Below, one piece after another: positions 11,401 to 21,375 of a DNA stretch of 64,000 nucleotides (its first letter is position 1; each line of letters begins with the position of its first letter). The notes below the pieces were generated by a model, which searched no databases, had not been told where the DNA came from, and saw only the letters and a list, made by a program, of their open reading frames with translations. The translations under genes were made by a program, and so were the position numbers. Origin of the DNA: Eremophila alpestris peregrina (Eukaryota; Chordata; Aves; Passeriformes; Alaudidae); contig WMCF01000110.1 of the NCBI GenBank assembly GCA_009792885.1, positions 248,001 to 312,000 on the forward strand, read 5' to 3'.

Positions 11401-11880
11401 GACTATAATTACATTAATAATATTTTACAAATAACATCTATCATAAAAACTTCTAAATTTATATTATGTAATAAATATATCAACACTAATTATCTTATTA
11501 ACTTAACATCTTACTAAATCATTATATACTTATAACTTTCAGATAAAATATTAAAACACCTTACAACTAATAATATGGATAACATTTGAAATAAATCTTA
11601 AACTTAACATGAATAAACTTTTATATAAACCTTAAACTACCTTAACTTAATAAAACTTACATATAACAAAATCTTAAATCAACAGAATAAAAATCTGATA
11701 TAATGTAAACTTTAAAATCTAACTTATCAAAACTCAAAAATAACTTAAACTTAACAAACTTAAAATAACATAACTTAAACTTAGCCATATGAAAACTAAT
11801 CTTAACATTAACATAACACCAAAATACAACTTCACTTAAACTCAAATATAATAACTTATTCTAATCAAAAATCCACATTT
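11401..11880. repeat. G-depleted, A-rich quasi-repetitive tract
   Basis: Counting this 480-base interval on the plus strand gives 12 G and 77 C, a strong strand asymmetry. Words such as CTTAAACTTA, AACTTA and CTTAAC recur throughout, so part of it looks like a degenerate short repeat. It lies inside the provirus, just left of the nested LTR. Confidence 0.75.
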
Positions 11881-11955
11881 ATTTTTCGTTTTGCTAGCAA
11901 AATCTTTTCCTTTCACATTGTGATCAACCCTTTTTTTTTTTTTTCTCTGTCCTCT

Positions 11956-12613
11956 TGTCTTGGTTTGAAAAGACAGGTATCTGCTAGGGGGAAGCCGGTG
12001 CTCTCCCCTTGCAATGAAGAATGCAAACCCCCTCCCACTGAATTATTATAAATTTGAAATTAAGGGGCTCTCAAGCAAAAAGATGTGGGAAATGGGAATA
12101 ACAGGTTTTCTTTACTAATATATATATATATATAACAAAACAAGCAAACAAACAAACAAACAACTACAGCATTAATAATGAAACAGAAACCAAGAACCTC
12201 GAGGGACCACAAATCCCAGGGCAGTCTGATCCCCAGTGCCTCTGAGGCACCAAGCTCTAACAGTGGAAGATCCTGGGCTGGTGATGAGGTAGATGAGCAG
12301 TCCTGCAGTGGTGACTGAAGCAGCAGAGATGTCCCGGCTGAGCAGAGGGTGAGGTCAGTGTAGGCAAAAACCTCAAAGCGATGGCAGGACAGGGTCGGGC
12401 TCACCCCAGCAGGGCAGGAGGAGAGCTCAGGAATCCCCGGGCACACGAGCAGATGGTGGTGTTTTCCCAGGAGCGGAGACGATGGTCACAGTGAAAACTC
12501 CTCTCGCAGCAGGCCAAAAAAACCTGGTGTCCTCTCTCCTCGATGCCAAGGGGAAAAGTGCCCAACCCCCAGCTCCCCGTCCCCTCGGTCCCCCCCCCTC
12601 CCTGGCCTCCCCC
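11956..12613 (-). repeat. Nested LTR (TGTCTTGGTTTG family), right end lost in assembly gap
   Basis: The plus strand begins TGTCTTGGTTTGAAAAG and continues through 'GAAATTAAGGGGCTCTCA', which I recall as one terminus of a common passerine LTR. On this reading the plus strand shows the U5 end and the sense strand is minus, matching the host provirus. An (AT)n run and an (AAAC)n run lie at 12118-12165. No matching duplication was found on the right, because that end falls in or beyond the gap. Strand and right boundary are uncertain. Confidence 0.5.
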
Positions 12614-12870
12614 NNNNNNNNNNNNNNNNNNNNNNNNNNNNNNNNNNNNNNNNNNNNNNNNNNNNNNNNNNNNNNNNNNNNNNNNNNNNNNNNNNNNNNN
12701 NNNNNNNNNNNNNNNNNNNNNNNNNNNNNNNNNNNNNNNNNNNNNNNNNNNNNNNNNNNNNNNNNNNNNNNNNNNNNNNNNNNNNNNNNNNNNNNNNNNN
12801 NNNNNNNNNNNNNNNNNNNNNNNNNNNNNNNNNNNNNNNNNNNNNNNNNNNNNNNNNNNNNNNNNNNNNN
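12614..12870. other. Assembly gap (257 N)
   Basis: A run of 257 unknown bases is flanked on both sides by C-rich sequence. Coding frames that span it are artefacts. GC-rich or structured DNA inside a repeat is the likely reason the assembly broke here; the true length is unknown. Confidence 0.95.
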
Positions 12871-14830
12871 CCCCCGCACCGTGAACTAAACTCTGCTCTG
12901 AGTTCCCCCGGATGGGGTCGGGGCTGCCTCTGCCACCAGGCATGCGTCCTGCAATTTGTGCCACTGACTCCCATGGCTCTGAGCTGACCTGTCGGTCTGC
13001 ATGATTTCTGAGCTTATTTTATCTCCCGTTTCCACGGTTACTGCTTTTTTCCCCTGCTTTGTGGTCTCCGCTCGCTCCGAGGTCCCACAGGTTTTTGCCT
13101 GGAGTGGCTTTTGCCTGCCATCCTCCTGTTCAGGCACACATCCCTTTTTTGGGACGTCTCTGCCAGCTAGCCCTATCACTCTGGTACTAGCTAGCACACA
13201 AGGCACTGGTTCGAATCCCACTGCCTCTCAGAACCCCTGCGAGACTTGCACTGCGGTCTCCACCTGTCCCACAGTGGCAAAACACGGCATTTCTGCACCA
13301 TTTGCTGTTCCTCGGCCCCCCGCATCCAACAGCCCCCTTATGTCCCATCCCAGGACTCCTGCGTGGCTTGGAGCGGCCACCGGGAACAGCACCCCCTCGT
13401 CTGAAGTCACGCCTGCCTGAGAGCCCCCCTCTGCATCCCACACGGGGCTGGCACAGACCTCCATGCGTCTGAACTGTTCCTGACTCAAATTGCTGCCTAA
13501 AACTCTTATTTCCTTCTTTATTCTTTTGCCCAATTTTGACACGGGCTGCGGCTGTTTCCTAAAGACATTTCTCATGTCTTTAGAATGAGAAATATGAACT
13601 GCTCTCACTTTTGGGATCGGCGTCATCATGTGACACGTTTCATCACGCCCACTTTGCATTTTGGGAACTGTAGTTTCCATTTCCAAGATGGCACACTTCC
13701 GGTCAGCTGCCTGGGGCATGATGGGATTTGTAGTTCCTCGCCCTGCAGCTTGACTCCCTTCCGAGAACCCAGCTTGTGGCACTGCCTGCCTCCGAGCCCT
13801 GATCACTTGTTTTCCCCGAAACAAATGCTCTGCATGCGCGCGACTGCCTGTCCCTGTTCACTGCAACCGCCCCCACTCTGCATAGAAATCACTGGACTGG
13901 AGCTGAGTTGCCTAAACCTGCTTCACCCTGCCCCCACGGCGAATCCTGTGCTATCTTCTCTGCGCTGCAATTTGAGCCAAATGCTTTTCTTTCTCCCTCA
14001 AGACTGTCGTCTCCCTTGAACTTGAGGGTACAGTGTCTCCCCATAACTTTGAAGTGAGGTTTATTTCCCAAGTTTTAAAGTCCTCAGATGCCTGAGTGTA
14101 AATACTGAACTGCTCCTGCCTCCTCTGAGAAGAGGAAGGATTATTTACAATTTCTCTGCCCTCCTGCTGATAACAGTGAGCTGCTCCCCCTCCCGCTCTC
14201 CCAGGAAGGGAGTCTGTCTTAGAAACAATGAAGCATGCTTTTCCTGTGGTAGTTTTTTTTTTCTTTTAAAAATTGTCTCTAAAATGTCTCTAAAATGTTC
14301 TAGGTATTTTGCAATCAACCTTCTAGAGAAGGTATTATAAATGTCTTATATTTAGAAAATTGGCCTCCCATGTGTTCTTTTCTCTCAACATCTTACCAAA
14401 GCAGTCCCTCCAGAGATGTCCTGATCTGTCCTTTCTCCAGGCTGCTGCAGCTTCAAGCTGAGGTCCGGTGTCTCTCTGTTTCCAGCGTTGATCTGAAGGA
14501 AGCGTCTCTGTGTCTCTCTCTCCTTGCAGAGGTGCAGAACTCTTCTGTGAGGTGTTCTTCAGCCTGATTCTTGGTATTTCTGCCATTCAGAAAATCCCTG
14601 GGATTTTCTCTTCTGCTCGCTCAGCTGGACTCTGGATGGGATTTTTTCTCTTTTTCTTTTTTTCTGTTTTTCTGTTCTTCTGTTTTTTCTGTGCTTTCTG
14701 TTTTTCTCTGCTTTTCCTCTGCCCAACCAGCAGAATGCCAGATGGAATTTTTTCTGATTTTTGCTCTTCTGGTCACTGTGCTTTCTGCCTTTCTGTTTTT
14801 CTCTTTTCTTCTTTTCTTGTTTTTCTGTCT
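12871..14830 (-). other. Provirus interior, 5' part, GC-rich, gag not recognised
   Basis: After the gap the sequence is GC-rich. A minus-strand open frame covers 13228-13824 (198 codons, no ATG at its 5' limit but internal Met codons). By position it would fall in the leader or gag region, but I see no matrix or capsid features or zinc knuckles and do not call it a gene. From about 14640 to 14830 the plus strand is pyrimidine-rich, with degenerate TTTTCTGT repeats that give a Lys/Glu/Gln-rich open frame on the minus strand. Confidence 0.4.
13626..13735 (-). promoter_or_regulatory. Cluster of housekeeping-promoter-like motifs inside the provirus
   Basis: Within 110 bases there are two ZNF143/STAF-type elements on the minus strand: ACTACAGTTCCCAAAATGCA at 13674-13655 and ACTACAAATCCCATCATGC at 13734-13716. 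Both fit ACTAYRNNNCCCR. Between them lie a YY1-like CAAGATGGC (13684-13692) and an ETS site ACCGGAAGT (13703-13695, minus). An M-box/USF-like TCATGTGA (13626-13633) lies beside them, and an imperfect NRF1-like TGCATGCGCGCG is near 13832. Such motifs often occur together at TATA-less CpG promoters. The sites are seen; activity is inference. Confidence 0.5.
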
Positions 14831-15077
14831 TCTGCTGCCGCTGCCGGTGCCCACCCAGGGAACGCCAGATGTTTTCTGTGTGCCCACCAAGGGAACGCCA
14901 GATGTCTTCTGCCCACTGCTGCTGCTGTTGCTCATCCAGTGGGATGCCAGGTGTTCTTCTGGTCACTGTGCCCTTCTTCTTTTCTTGTTCTCTGGGATTT
15001 TGTCGTGCCCACCCAGGGAACGCCAGATGTCTTTTGCCCACCCAGGGAACACCAGAGAGATACTCTGGTTTGCCACA
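14721..15077 (-). repeat. Provirus right terminus with 24-base repeat units
   Basis: The last bases (15077 leftward) repeat the LTR start TGTGGCAAACCAGAG and its hairpin, then diverge from the left LTR. On the plus strand a 24-base unit with core CCCAGGGAACGCCAGATGT recurs at 14849, 14882 and 15007. Variants lie at 14721, about 14930 and 15036. Read on the minus strand, each unit contains TGGCGTTCCCTGGGTGGGC. These copies are spaced irregularly between pyrimidine-rich stretches. No TATA box or AATAAA at the expected LTR spacing was seen here. Confidence 0.6.
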
Positions 15078-15083
15078 CTTTAG
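15078..15083. repeat. Right target-site duplication CTTTAG
   Basis: Identical to 9246-9251 and directly adjacent to the terminal TGCCACA (plus strand) of the provirus. Confidence 0.75.
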
Positions 15084-16605
15084 ATATGAGGTCAGTTTAG
15101 CTATGCCTGAACCTTTTCCCAGAAGCATTTCTGTGACACCATGGGCTGCAGTAATTATTCCCAGACTCTCCAAACTACATAGATTTCCTTACAGATTTGC
15201 TCTGCATGATCAGATTTTATCCCTGTCCCCTCTTGAAGACATCTCAGAAGCTCTGCTGTCCCATCCAGAGACATAAAGAACAAAACAGACTTCCCAAGCA
15301 CCTACCACCAATTTCCACCTGCTGGGTCAGGATAGCCTGCAGCACCTGAAATGGCATTGGACACCAAAGTGTAGCAGATTTCAACCAACTCCCCTTTCAT
15401 ATAAATTTTTGTTTGTTTGTTTGTTTGTTTGTGGGTTTGGTTTTGGTTTTCTTGTTTTGTTTTAAAATTTAACTGGCACTGTCTTTCTTTCACCCCCACT
15501 AGTCCATGCCAATGCTGTCATTTGGAGTGGCTGGAGTCAGGAGTATTGATACTATCAATCAGAGTCACATCTCTATTATGGTGCCGCTTGGACACAAATG
15601 AACAAAACAAAAATCTGTACAAATATAAAAGGGAAGAAATTATTTTCCTCTTCAATCACTGTCTACATTGTGTTTATGGTGTTAGAGGCTGCTTTTATGG
15701 AAGCTACTCATCTTTATCCATAAATTAAAACATAAAATATATGAAGTGAAAATAAGGGGTTTCTTCTTGTATGTTGAAAGACAGGACAGAAGTGTTTCTG
15801 GTTGTCCTTCCACCATGTGCAGTTATGTGCATTATAAAAAATTAATAAAAACTCAGGAGATACTATAAGGAATAACATCCTTTAATACAGAACCAGGGTA
15901 CATGCCATCTTTGTATTAAAATTTGTCCCCTAAACATAGAACTGTGAAGACTCATAGTCAAAGCAAAGTGGTATTCCAGATAATCAAGGAGGAATAAATT
16001 CTAATCTTCCAAGTTCTTTACAGTTTATTCTTGAGGAAAAAGCACATGTCTTTAAAGTACTGTTGGAATCCTCTAGCTGAAAATGACTGTGTTCCTTAAA
16101 TTTTTGATTGGCTCCTACTTTACACCATTGCCTAAACAGTAGCTCTTTCATTGTCAGTAGCAATGGTGGTGGCAGTCAGAAAGGTGTGGTTATGCTTGCC
16201 ATGTTTGTCCCACCTTCTCAAAGAACCACAAGTGCTCTTGCTCCATACTTGCTGCTTTTGTCCCTGGTCATATGTCATGAGACTGTGAATATCTAGCAGC
16301 TGAGGCACCTAGGTAATTTACTTTGGAAATTTAGGAAGATTACACAGTGTCAATACCAAAAAGTAGCTTTTTAATTTATTTTGTATTCACAGTTCTCCAT
16401 CCTTCTTGACTACAGCTAAAATCAGCATTAGTGATCTCTGTAGTCTGATTTATTTAGGCCAATACTAACACTTGTTTGCTATCAATTATAAACCAGGAAA
16501 TATCATCTAGTATACAGTGCCAAAATAACACATTTGGTTCAAATTTCTGTGTCCATGGAATCCAGGATCACACTCCCATTTAATCTGTTTTGGTTATGTT
16601 CCTGG
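15084..16605. other. Non-coding stretch with a GTTT run
   Basis: No gene recognised. A (GTTT)n simple repeat with T/G-rich continuation lies at about 15405-15465. Open frames are at most about 103 codons and unsupported. Confidence 0.6.
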
Positions 16606-16701
16606 AAACACTTGCTCTGAGCAACTTGGTCTAGTGGAACAGGTTTTGGAAACAAATTATTGTTAAGGTTGCTTCCAACCCAAGAAATTTATGATTTCTT
16701 T
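16606..16701 (+). mobile_element. CR1 LINE 3' end fragment
   Basis: The order 'TTGGTCTAGTGGAACAGG', 'TTAAGGTTGCTTCCAACCCA' and the degenerate 'ATTTATGATTTCTTTG' tail is typical of the CR1 3' untranslated region and its terminal short repeats. CR1 is the main LINE of birds. This is a short 5'-truncated, diverged copy. Confidence 0.75.
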
Positions 16702-17034
16702 GAAATTAACTTAGAAATAATAGAGAAACTTATGTATCTACCATGGTATTTTATTCTGGTATTTTAAGAGGTACATTTTTTATGTTTTTATCCTTGACAT
16801 GGCAACAGTGTTACAGCATTCAAAGATACATTCCTAAAGTGTGATTTGGAATAGCCAGTGTTTTGTATGAAAATACCAGCATATTTTAAAGAGGACACTT
16901 CTGTACAAAACCTTGTGATTTCATCACAGTGTTTCAGTGCAGGATGGAGCTGTTATTACAATAATGCTGTTTACATAACAATATGAGATGATGTACATAT
17001 TGTTTGCTCAGAGTGTCCATTTCCTGCAGACTTT

Positions 17035-17400
17035 TATCCTTTTGAAGCAGAACAGAGACTCCACAACCAAAGGTTATGAAATAGGAAAGCTTTACTCGGC
17101 AGCTGGGCTCATGGCGAATCTCTCTGCCAAAACATCTGCACTGGTGCTCTTGTTCAAATACACTTAAACTCGTACATATTTATGAAAGTTTCAACATCAC
17201 CTATACATATTCAGAAGATATCTTCTCCTACTCTTGCTTTGTATGTTAATCAGCTTTTTTTGTCGGTCTGCACTTGCATGGGTGGGGGTTGCTGGATGAA
17301 GTAAAATAGTCTTCCTCAGGTGTCTGCTGGATGAACTCGGTCTGTGTGTAGGCTGCCTTGGTCTCTCGCTGTCCTCCAAGGCTCCTAAACTACAAATCTA
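17035..17400 (-). repeat. LTR-like fragment, probable minus orientation
   Basis: On the minus strand this stretch reads as a GC-shifted island ending '...CCGAGTAAAGC', then 'TTTCATAACCTTTGGTTGTG' and 'GAGTCTCTGTTCTGCTTC', which resembles an LTR R/U5 end with an AGTAAA poly(A) variant. Neither terminus nor target duplication could be set, so the boundaries and the ERV assignment are tentative. Confidence 0.35.
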
Positions 17401-17909
17401 GCCTTTTCCAGTTTTTTGAGCACTAGTTTCTACTTATCAGTCTTAAACAAATGAGCAAGGTCCTGTTTTTGTATGGAAAAGGATTATCTGTTTTTAACAC
17501 ACTTGGTTACACAGCATATGATAATCTGTTTAAATTTAGTTATAAAATCCCTATATCATTTTCACTGCACAATTTAGTGTTCAAAAAATTCTGGCAGTCT
17601 AATTAAAAATATATGGATCTTCCCATGATAAACTGAAAAGCATGTTCCTTTAGTTTATTTAAGAAATTATTGCCTTGCTATCTTGGAGTTCCTAGTTCTA
17701 ATCACATTAAAAAAAAGCCAAGTATTTTTAGAGTTTTACAGTGAACATATAACAGTTGCAGTGCTGCCTTTGATCTATAAGTGGCAGCATTTATTTGTTG
17801 GTGCCAGTAGAATTTATAGAGGGATTGTCTGATGTTTCTGAAGTCTTGTGTGTCACATTCATTTCCAACTTGATTGATTACAATAAACACAATAGTAGAG
17901 AAACACTGG

Positions 17910-18345
17910 CTTAAATCAACAAAGTCAGAGTACAATCTGACATCCTGTTGATCAGCGTGGTGGCCACAGTCCACTTAAGCAGTGGTTACATTCCCATTGG
18001 AGTGGTGTTTGTGGTCTCATTGAAAGCAGTCATCCTGTGGGAAGATCTGGTCCTCCTGTGAAAGTTCGGGTCTACCTATGGATGTTCAGTGGTGGTGCTG
18101 TCCCAAGTCCTCAAAAGTCAAGATATGTTGGTCAGACTGAGGTGGTACCTCCCCCAGGGCAAGGAGTTTCACAATGGAATGTTGTAATCCTATGATTCAC
18201 AGGATATTTTTGAGTCCTTGATGATCATTAAAGCCCTGAGATTTTGATGGCCCATTAACAGGGATGACCCCCTCAAAGTGGATGTGACTGTGCATCCTCG
18301 GAGGCAGCTATCAGGGCTGAGTCATTATACTTCCTCTCAGGGTTG
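17910..18345 (-). repeat. Old dispersed LTR-like repeat, copy A
   Basis: Shares ordered words with 53877-54270: 'AAAGTCAGAGTACAATCTGAC', a CCTGTTG-TCAG motif, 'TTGGAGTG', 'GATCTGGTCCTCCTGTGAAAG', 'CCCCCAGGGCAAGGAGTTTC' and 'GGCCCATTAACAG'. From memory these belong to the interior of the TGTCTTGGTTTG-type passerine LTR seen at 11956. Both copies are heavily diverged. Strand is assigned by analogy. Confidence 0.5.
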
Positions 18346-21138
18346 GCTCTTTTTTTTCCTTATCTCAAACACCCAGCTCATAGTCTGAGGGGTGGAATGT
18401 GTACCGGGCAGCTGTTGCAAATGACCAGTTGTTAACATGATATAGATGGAAGTAGAATACATGGTTTGATTACACCCGTAGTGGCACCCTTTTTCCTGTA
18501 AATACAACAAGATGGCAATCCTTTTCACTTGAGCTGGCTGGGTCATCAAGGGTTTTAAGTGACAGGTGCCAAGTGCTGTCACATTGTCTAGCATTTATAT
18601 TTTTATAGTGTCATCCTTTGCCACCCCATCTGGGCACGTGAAAGAGCAGCATTGGAGAGTCCATAGTCATTCTTCACTGACAGCGGATCTTGGAGTGGTC
18701 CAGATAAAACCTCCAAGACTGGTACTTCTACAAACCTTTTGAAAATGAAGATGTGAACTTGTGCACTGAATACCTGTCCAGGTACTTTTAGATTACATCA
18801 CTTACTAGCGAGTATGGATGTAATTTCATTGGAGAACTGTTGAGCCCCATACAGCTCCAGAGAGTGTGCCTTGCACTAATAACCATCCTCTGAGATGTCT
18901 GCCTCTGAAGAATATTCACTGGAACTGTGCTCAGCATAAATTGAAAGAGGACCATTGTATAGTAATTACTACATTATTTCTGAACTAAATGTCTCCGCTT
19001 TGTAGTCAACTACTGCAGTCTTCCAAAGCTACTGGAGACCAGGGAGACTTTTCTGAAAGAACAGAACTTCTCTTTGTAATTTGACAGGTCACAGTGTTTT
19101 CCCTGAGGACGTTCAGCATGATGAATATGCTAATGTTGCTACCCGAGAGATTATTTTCAGAAACATACAAGAAACACAGTCATCACTAAGAAGAAGACAT
19201 CCTGGCATTTTGTCGTGCTGTTTTGTAATAAATTATTTTATTAATTTATTACCGTTCATTTTATACATCTCATTTATAACAATAGTCACGATATTATCAT
19301 AAGGGTGTATATGTTAATCTTCTATGTTATATTACACAATATATTACACAATATCACACATCTGATATAGATAGATTTGATGTTTCTATATATCATATGC
19401 AGGAAATAGCAGGTAAAGTCTGTAGCCAACCATTTTATACCCTAGGATCAGAGATGTTGAGTACTGTGTCATTGAAATATTGTAAGACGCTCAAATAATT
19501 GTTATCTGAGATCAAGACTTTTTTGGTCCAACATATTCCTCAAAGACACAAAGTCTTTTCAGAGAGGTCTGAAGGCAGAAGGTTCTTCTCTGGAAGAGTC
19601 TTTTGAGTGGATCCTGCTTATTGTTCGGTTAACAGTAAAAACTAATTACAGTGCTCTATTCTCAGACATGAAAATTGACATAGTGATACAGGTCCTTTTT
19701 CCCTGAGGAATTTTTCATGCTAATGTACATATAACAACCCAAGCCTTTACTTATGTGTTCCATTATGGGCATTCTCAAATGATCTCTTTAATACACTTCT
19801 AGGAAAATGGAGAGGTTCTTAATCTATAAGTACAAGTAGGGAAAAATGTGTATGGAATGGTGTTTTGGAGGGAGACATTTGGCATCAGAAGGCTGTTACT
19901 CACCAAATGTGTTTTGGTCCTGCAGGATCATGCGTCCAACTGCCTTCCGCAGCATTCTCTACATGCTAAAATAAGCTCAGCAATAAAGTTTTGGAGATAT
20001 TGTCACATTATAAGCTTGCTATAAACTTTCAAAAATCAGCACTGCGTCAGAGTGGAAAAATGTGTCCCAAACCCCCACTTTTCCTATCAGTCATCTTGAG
20101 CCTAAGTTTCCTGTTCTGCCTCTGGTTTGCCTGGAATAACTCATTACTCAAAATACCCATGTTTTTAAAGGAACTCAGATTATTTGAGGTGCAAATTACA
20201 AATCTGCAGTATTCTGAAAGGTGGTGGTTCTGTTATAAAGCATTCAGGAAAAACTGCAATACAGATGAGAAAAACAATTTCCGGCTCGTGCTAAATGGGT
20301 AATTCTGTAGCTGTAGTCACTCACTAAGTTATACTCTGAGCTTAGGAGAAACAATAGTTTTATTTGAAGAATGAAAAGGAGAATAATTTATGTCATGTAA
20401 CATTCACTTGGTATATTATGTGTTATATTAATTTCTATTGCTTAACATATCTAATAGATAGCATGCAAGTTAGACATATATTTTGAAATAATATGATGTA
20501 AAATTTAAATGCCTTAGAAGGAAGATACTACATTTTGCATGCAAATATGTGAATACAAGAGCATCAATGTATTTCTGCCATGTGTGCTACTCAGCTGCAG
20601 AGGGCTGCAGAGTTGACATCTACATATAAAGGACTTTTATGTAAATGCTCCTCCCCCTTTTGTCACTCAAAATGTCTGAAAGAAATTAATATTTTAATCC
20701 TTGCCTGCATTTGTGTACTGAATATGATCTTTTCTAAAACTCTTCCTTTCAGAAAATGGGATATGTACCTTGATAACAGTAAGTGTAAATAGATGGAAAA
20801 AGCAGCTTTTACCTGGAAATGTTCTGGAAATTTTTCTGTTGGAAAGAGTATGTTTAAGATTTTTTCCAATTTTTGCAGGTGACTGTTTCTCCACATTCCC
20901 TTATGTAGTTTTAAATATATGTATCTCCTCTAGAAATAGCACTACCAAACCTTTCCAGTGCCTTCCTGAAAGACTGAAAGGTTAATACATTTTGTTTTAT
21001 ATTTATATACTTGTTCCTATATAAATGTTGAAAAATATGTCTGGTTGGTCCCGGAGGCCAGGAATTATGTTTTCTATGCAGGATATGGCATGTGTCTGCA
21101 CTCTTTTAACTAGGAAGCCTAGAAAGGCTATTTAAGTT
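18346..21138. other. Non-coding stretch, nothing firmly recognised
   Basis: No repeat family or RNA gene is recognised. One weak exon candidate is at 19088-19302 (see findings). It has an AG acceptor after a T-rich stretch and an open frame of about 72 codons without an ATG. Confidence 0.5.
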
Positions 21139-21191
21139 TTCATATATACATGTATACATATACATATATACATGTACACCCCCCCTTTCCC

Positions 21192-21223
<32 letters not shown>

Positions 21224-21375
21224 CATACACATACATATACACATATACATACACATACATATACATACACATACACATACACATACATATACATATACAT
21301 ATATACATACACATACACATACATATACATATACACATACACATACATATACATATACACATACATGTGTATATA
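21139..21375. repeat. TA/CA microsatellite
   Basis: About 240 bases consist of mixed CATATA and CACATA units, interrupted once by a C7 run and CTTTCCCC at 21180-21195. Open frames on both strands here translate to Tyr/Val/Cys or His/Ile/Thr repeats and are artefacts. Confidence 0.95.

Larger units (their letters stand above)
9252..15077 (-). mobile_element. Decayed class II (ERVK-like) provirus, minus orientation
   Basis: The element is 5826 bases long and lies between two copies of CTTTAG. Read on the minus strand, it starts TGTGGCAAACC at 15077. Near 9897 it has a polypurine tract, followed by an LTR with TATA box and poly(A) signal that ends CCGACA at 9252. The interior has no long gag, pol or env frame: minus-strand open frames are at most about 200 codons and I recognise none as retroviral. 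It may be a heavily decayed or non-autonomous element. A second LTR (from 11956) and an assembly gap (12614-12870) lie inside. The two ends are not equal: beyond the first several dozen bases the right end does not match the left LTR. It is probably a real integration that rearranged later or has unusual termini. Confidence 0.7.

Noticed and set aside
11401..11880. APOBEC hypermutation as the explanation of G depletion
   Set aside because: The orientation is wrong for the host provirus, and most remaining Gs are in the GA context that is often edited. I keep only the observation of asymmetry.
12401..12974. Open frames spanning the N gap on both strands
   Set aside because: They are open only because unknown bases contain no stops.
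13208..13218. tRNA-like B box GGTTCGAATCC
   Set aside because: The sequence matches a B box, but the T stem does not pair beyond two base pairs and no A box or anticodon arm precedes it. Not a tRNA.
14559..15173. Open frames of about 170-204 codons on both strands
   Set aside because: Pyrimidine/purine strand bias and 24-base repeats at the provirus end create stop-poor frames. The minus frame also runs across the element boundary at 15077.
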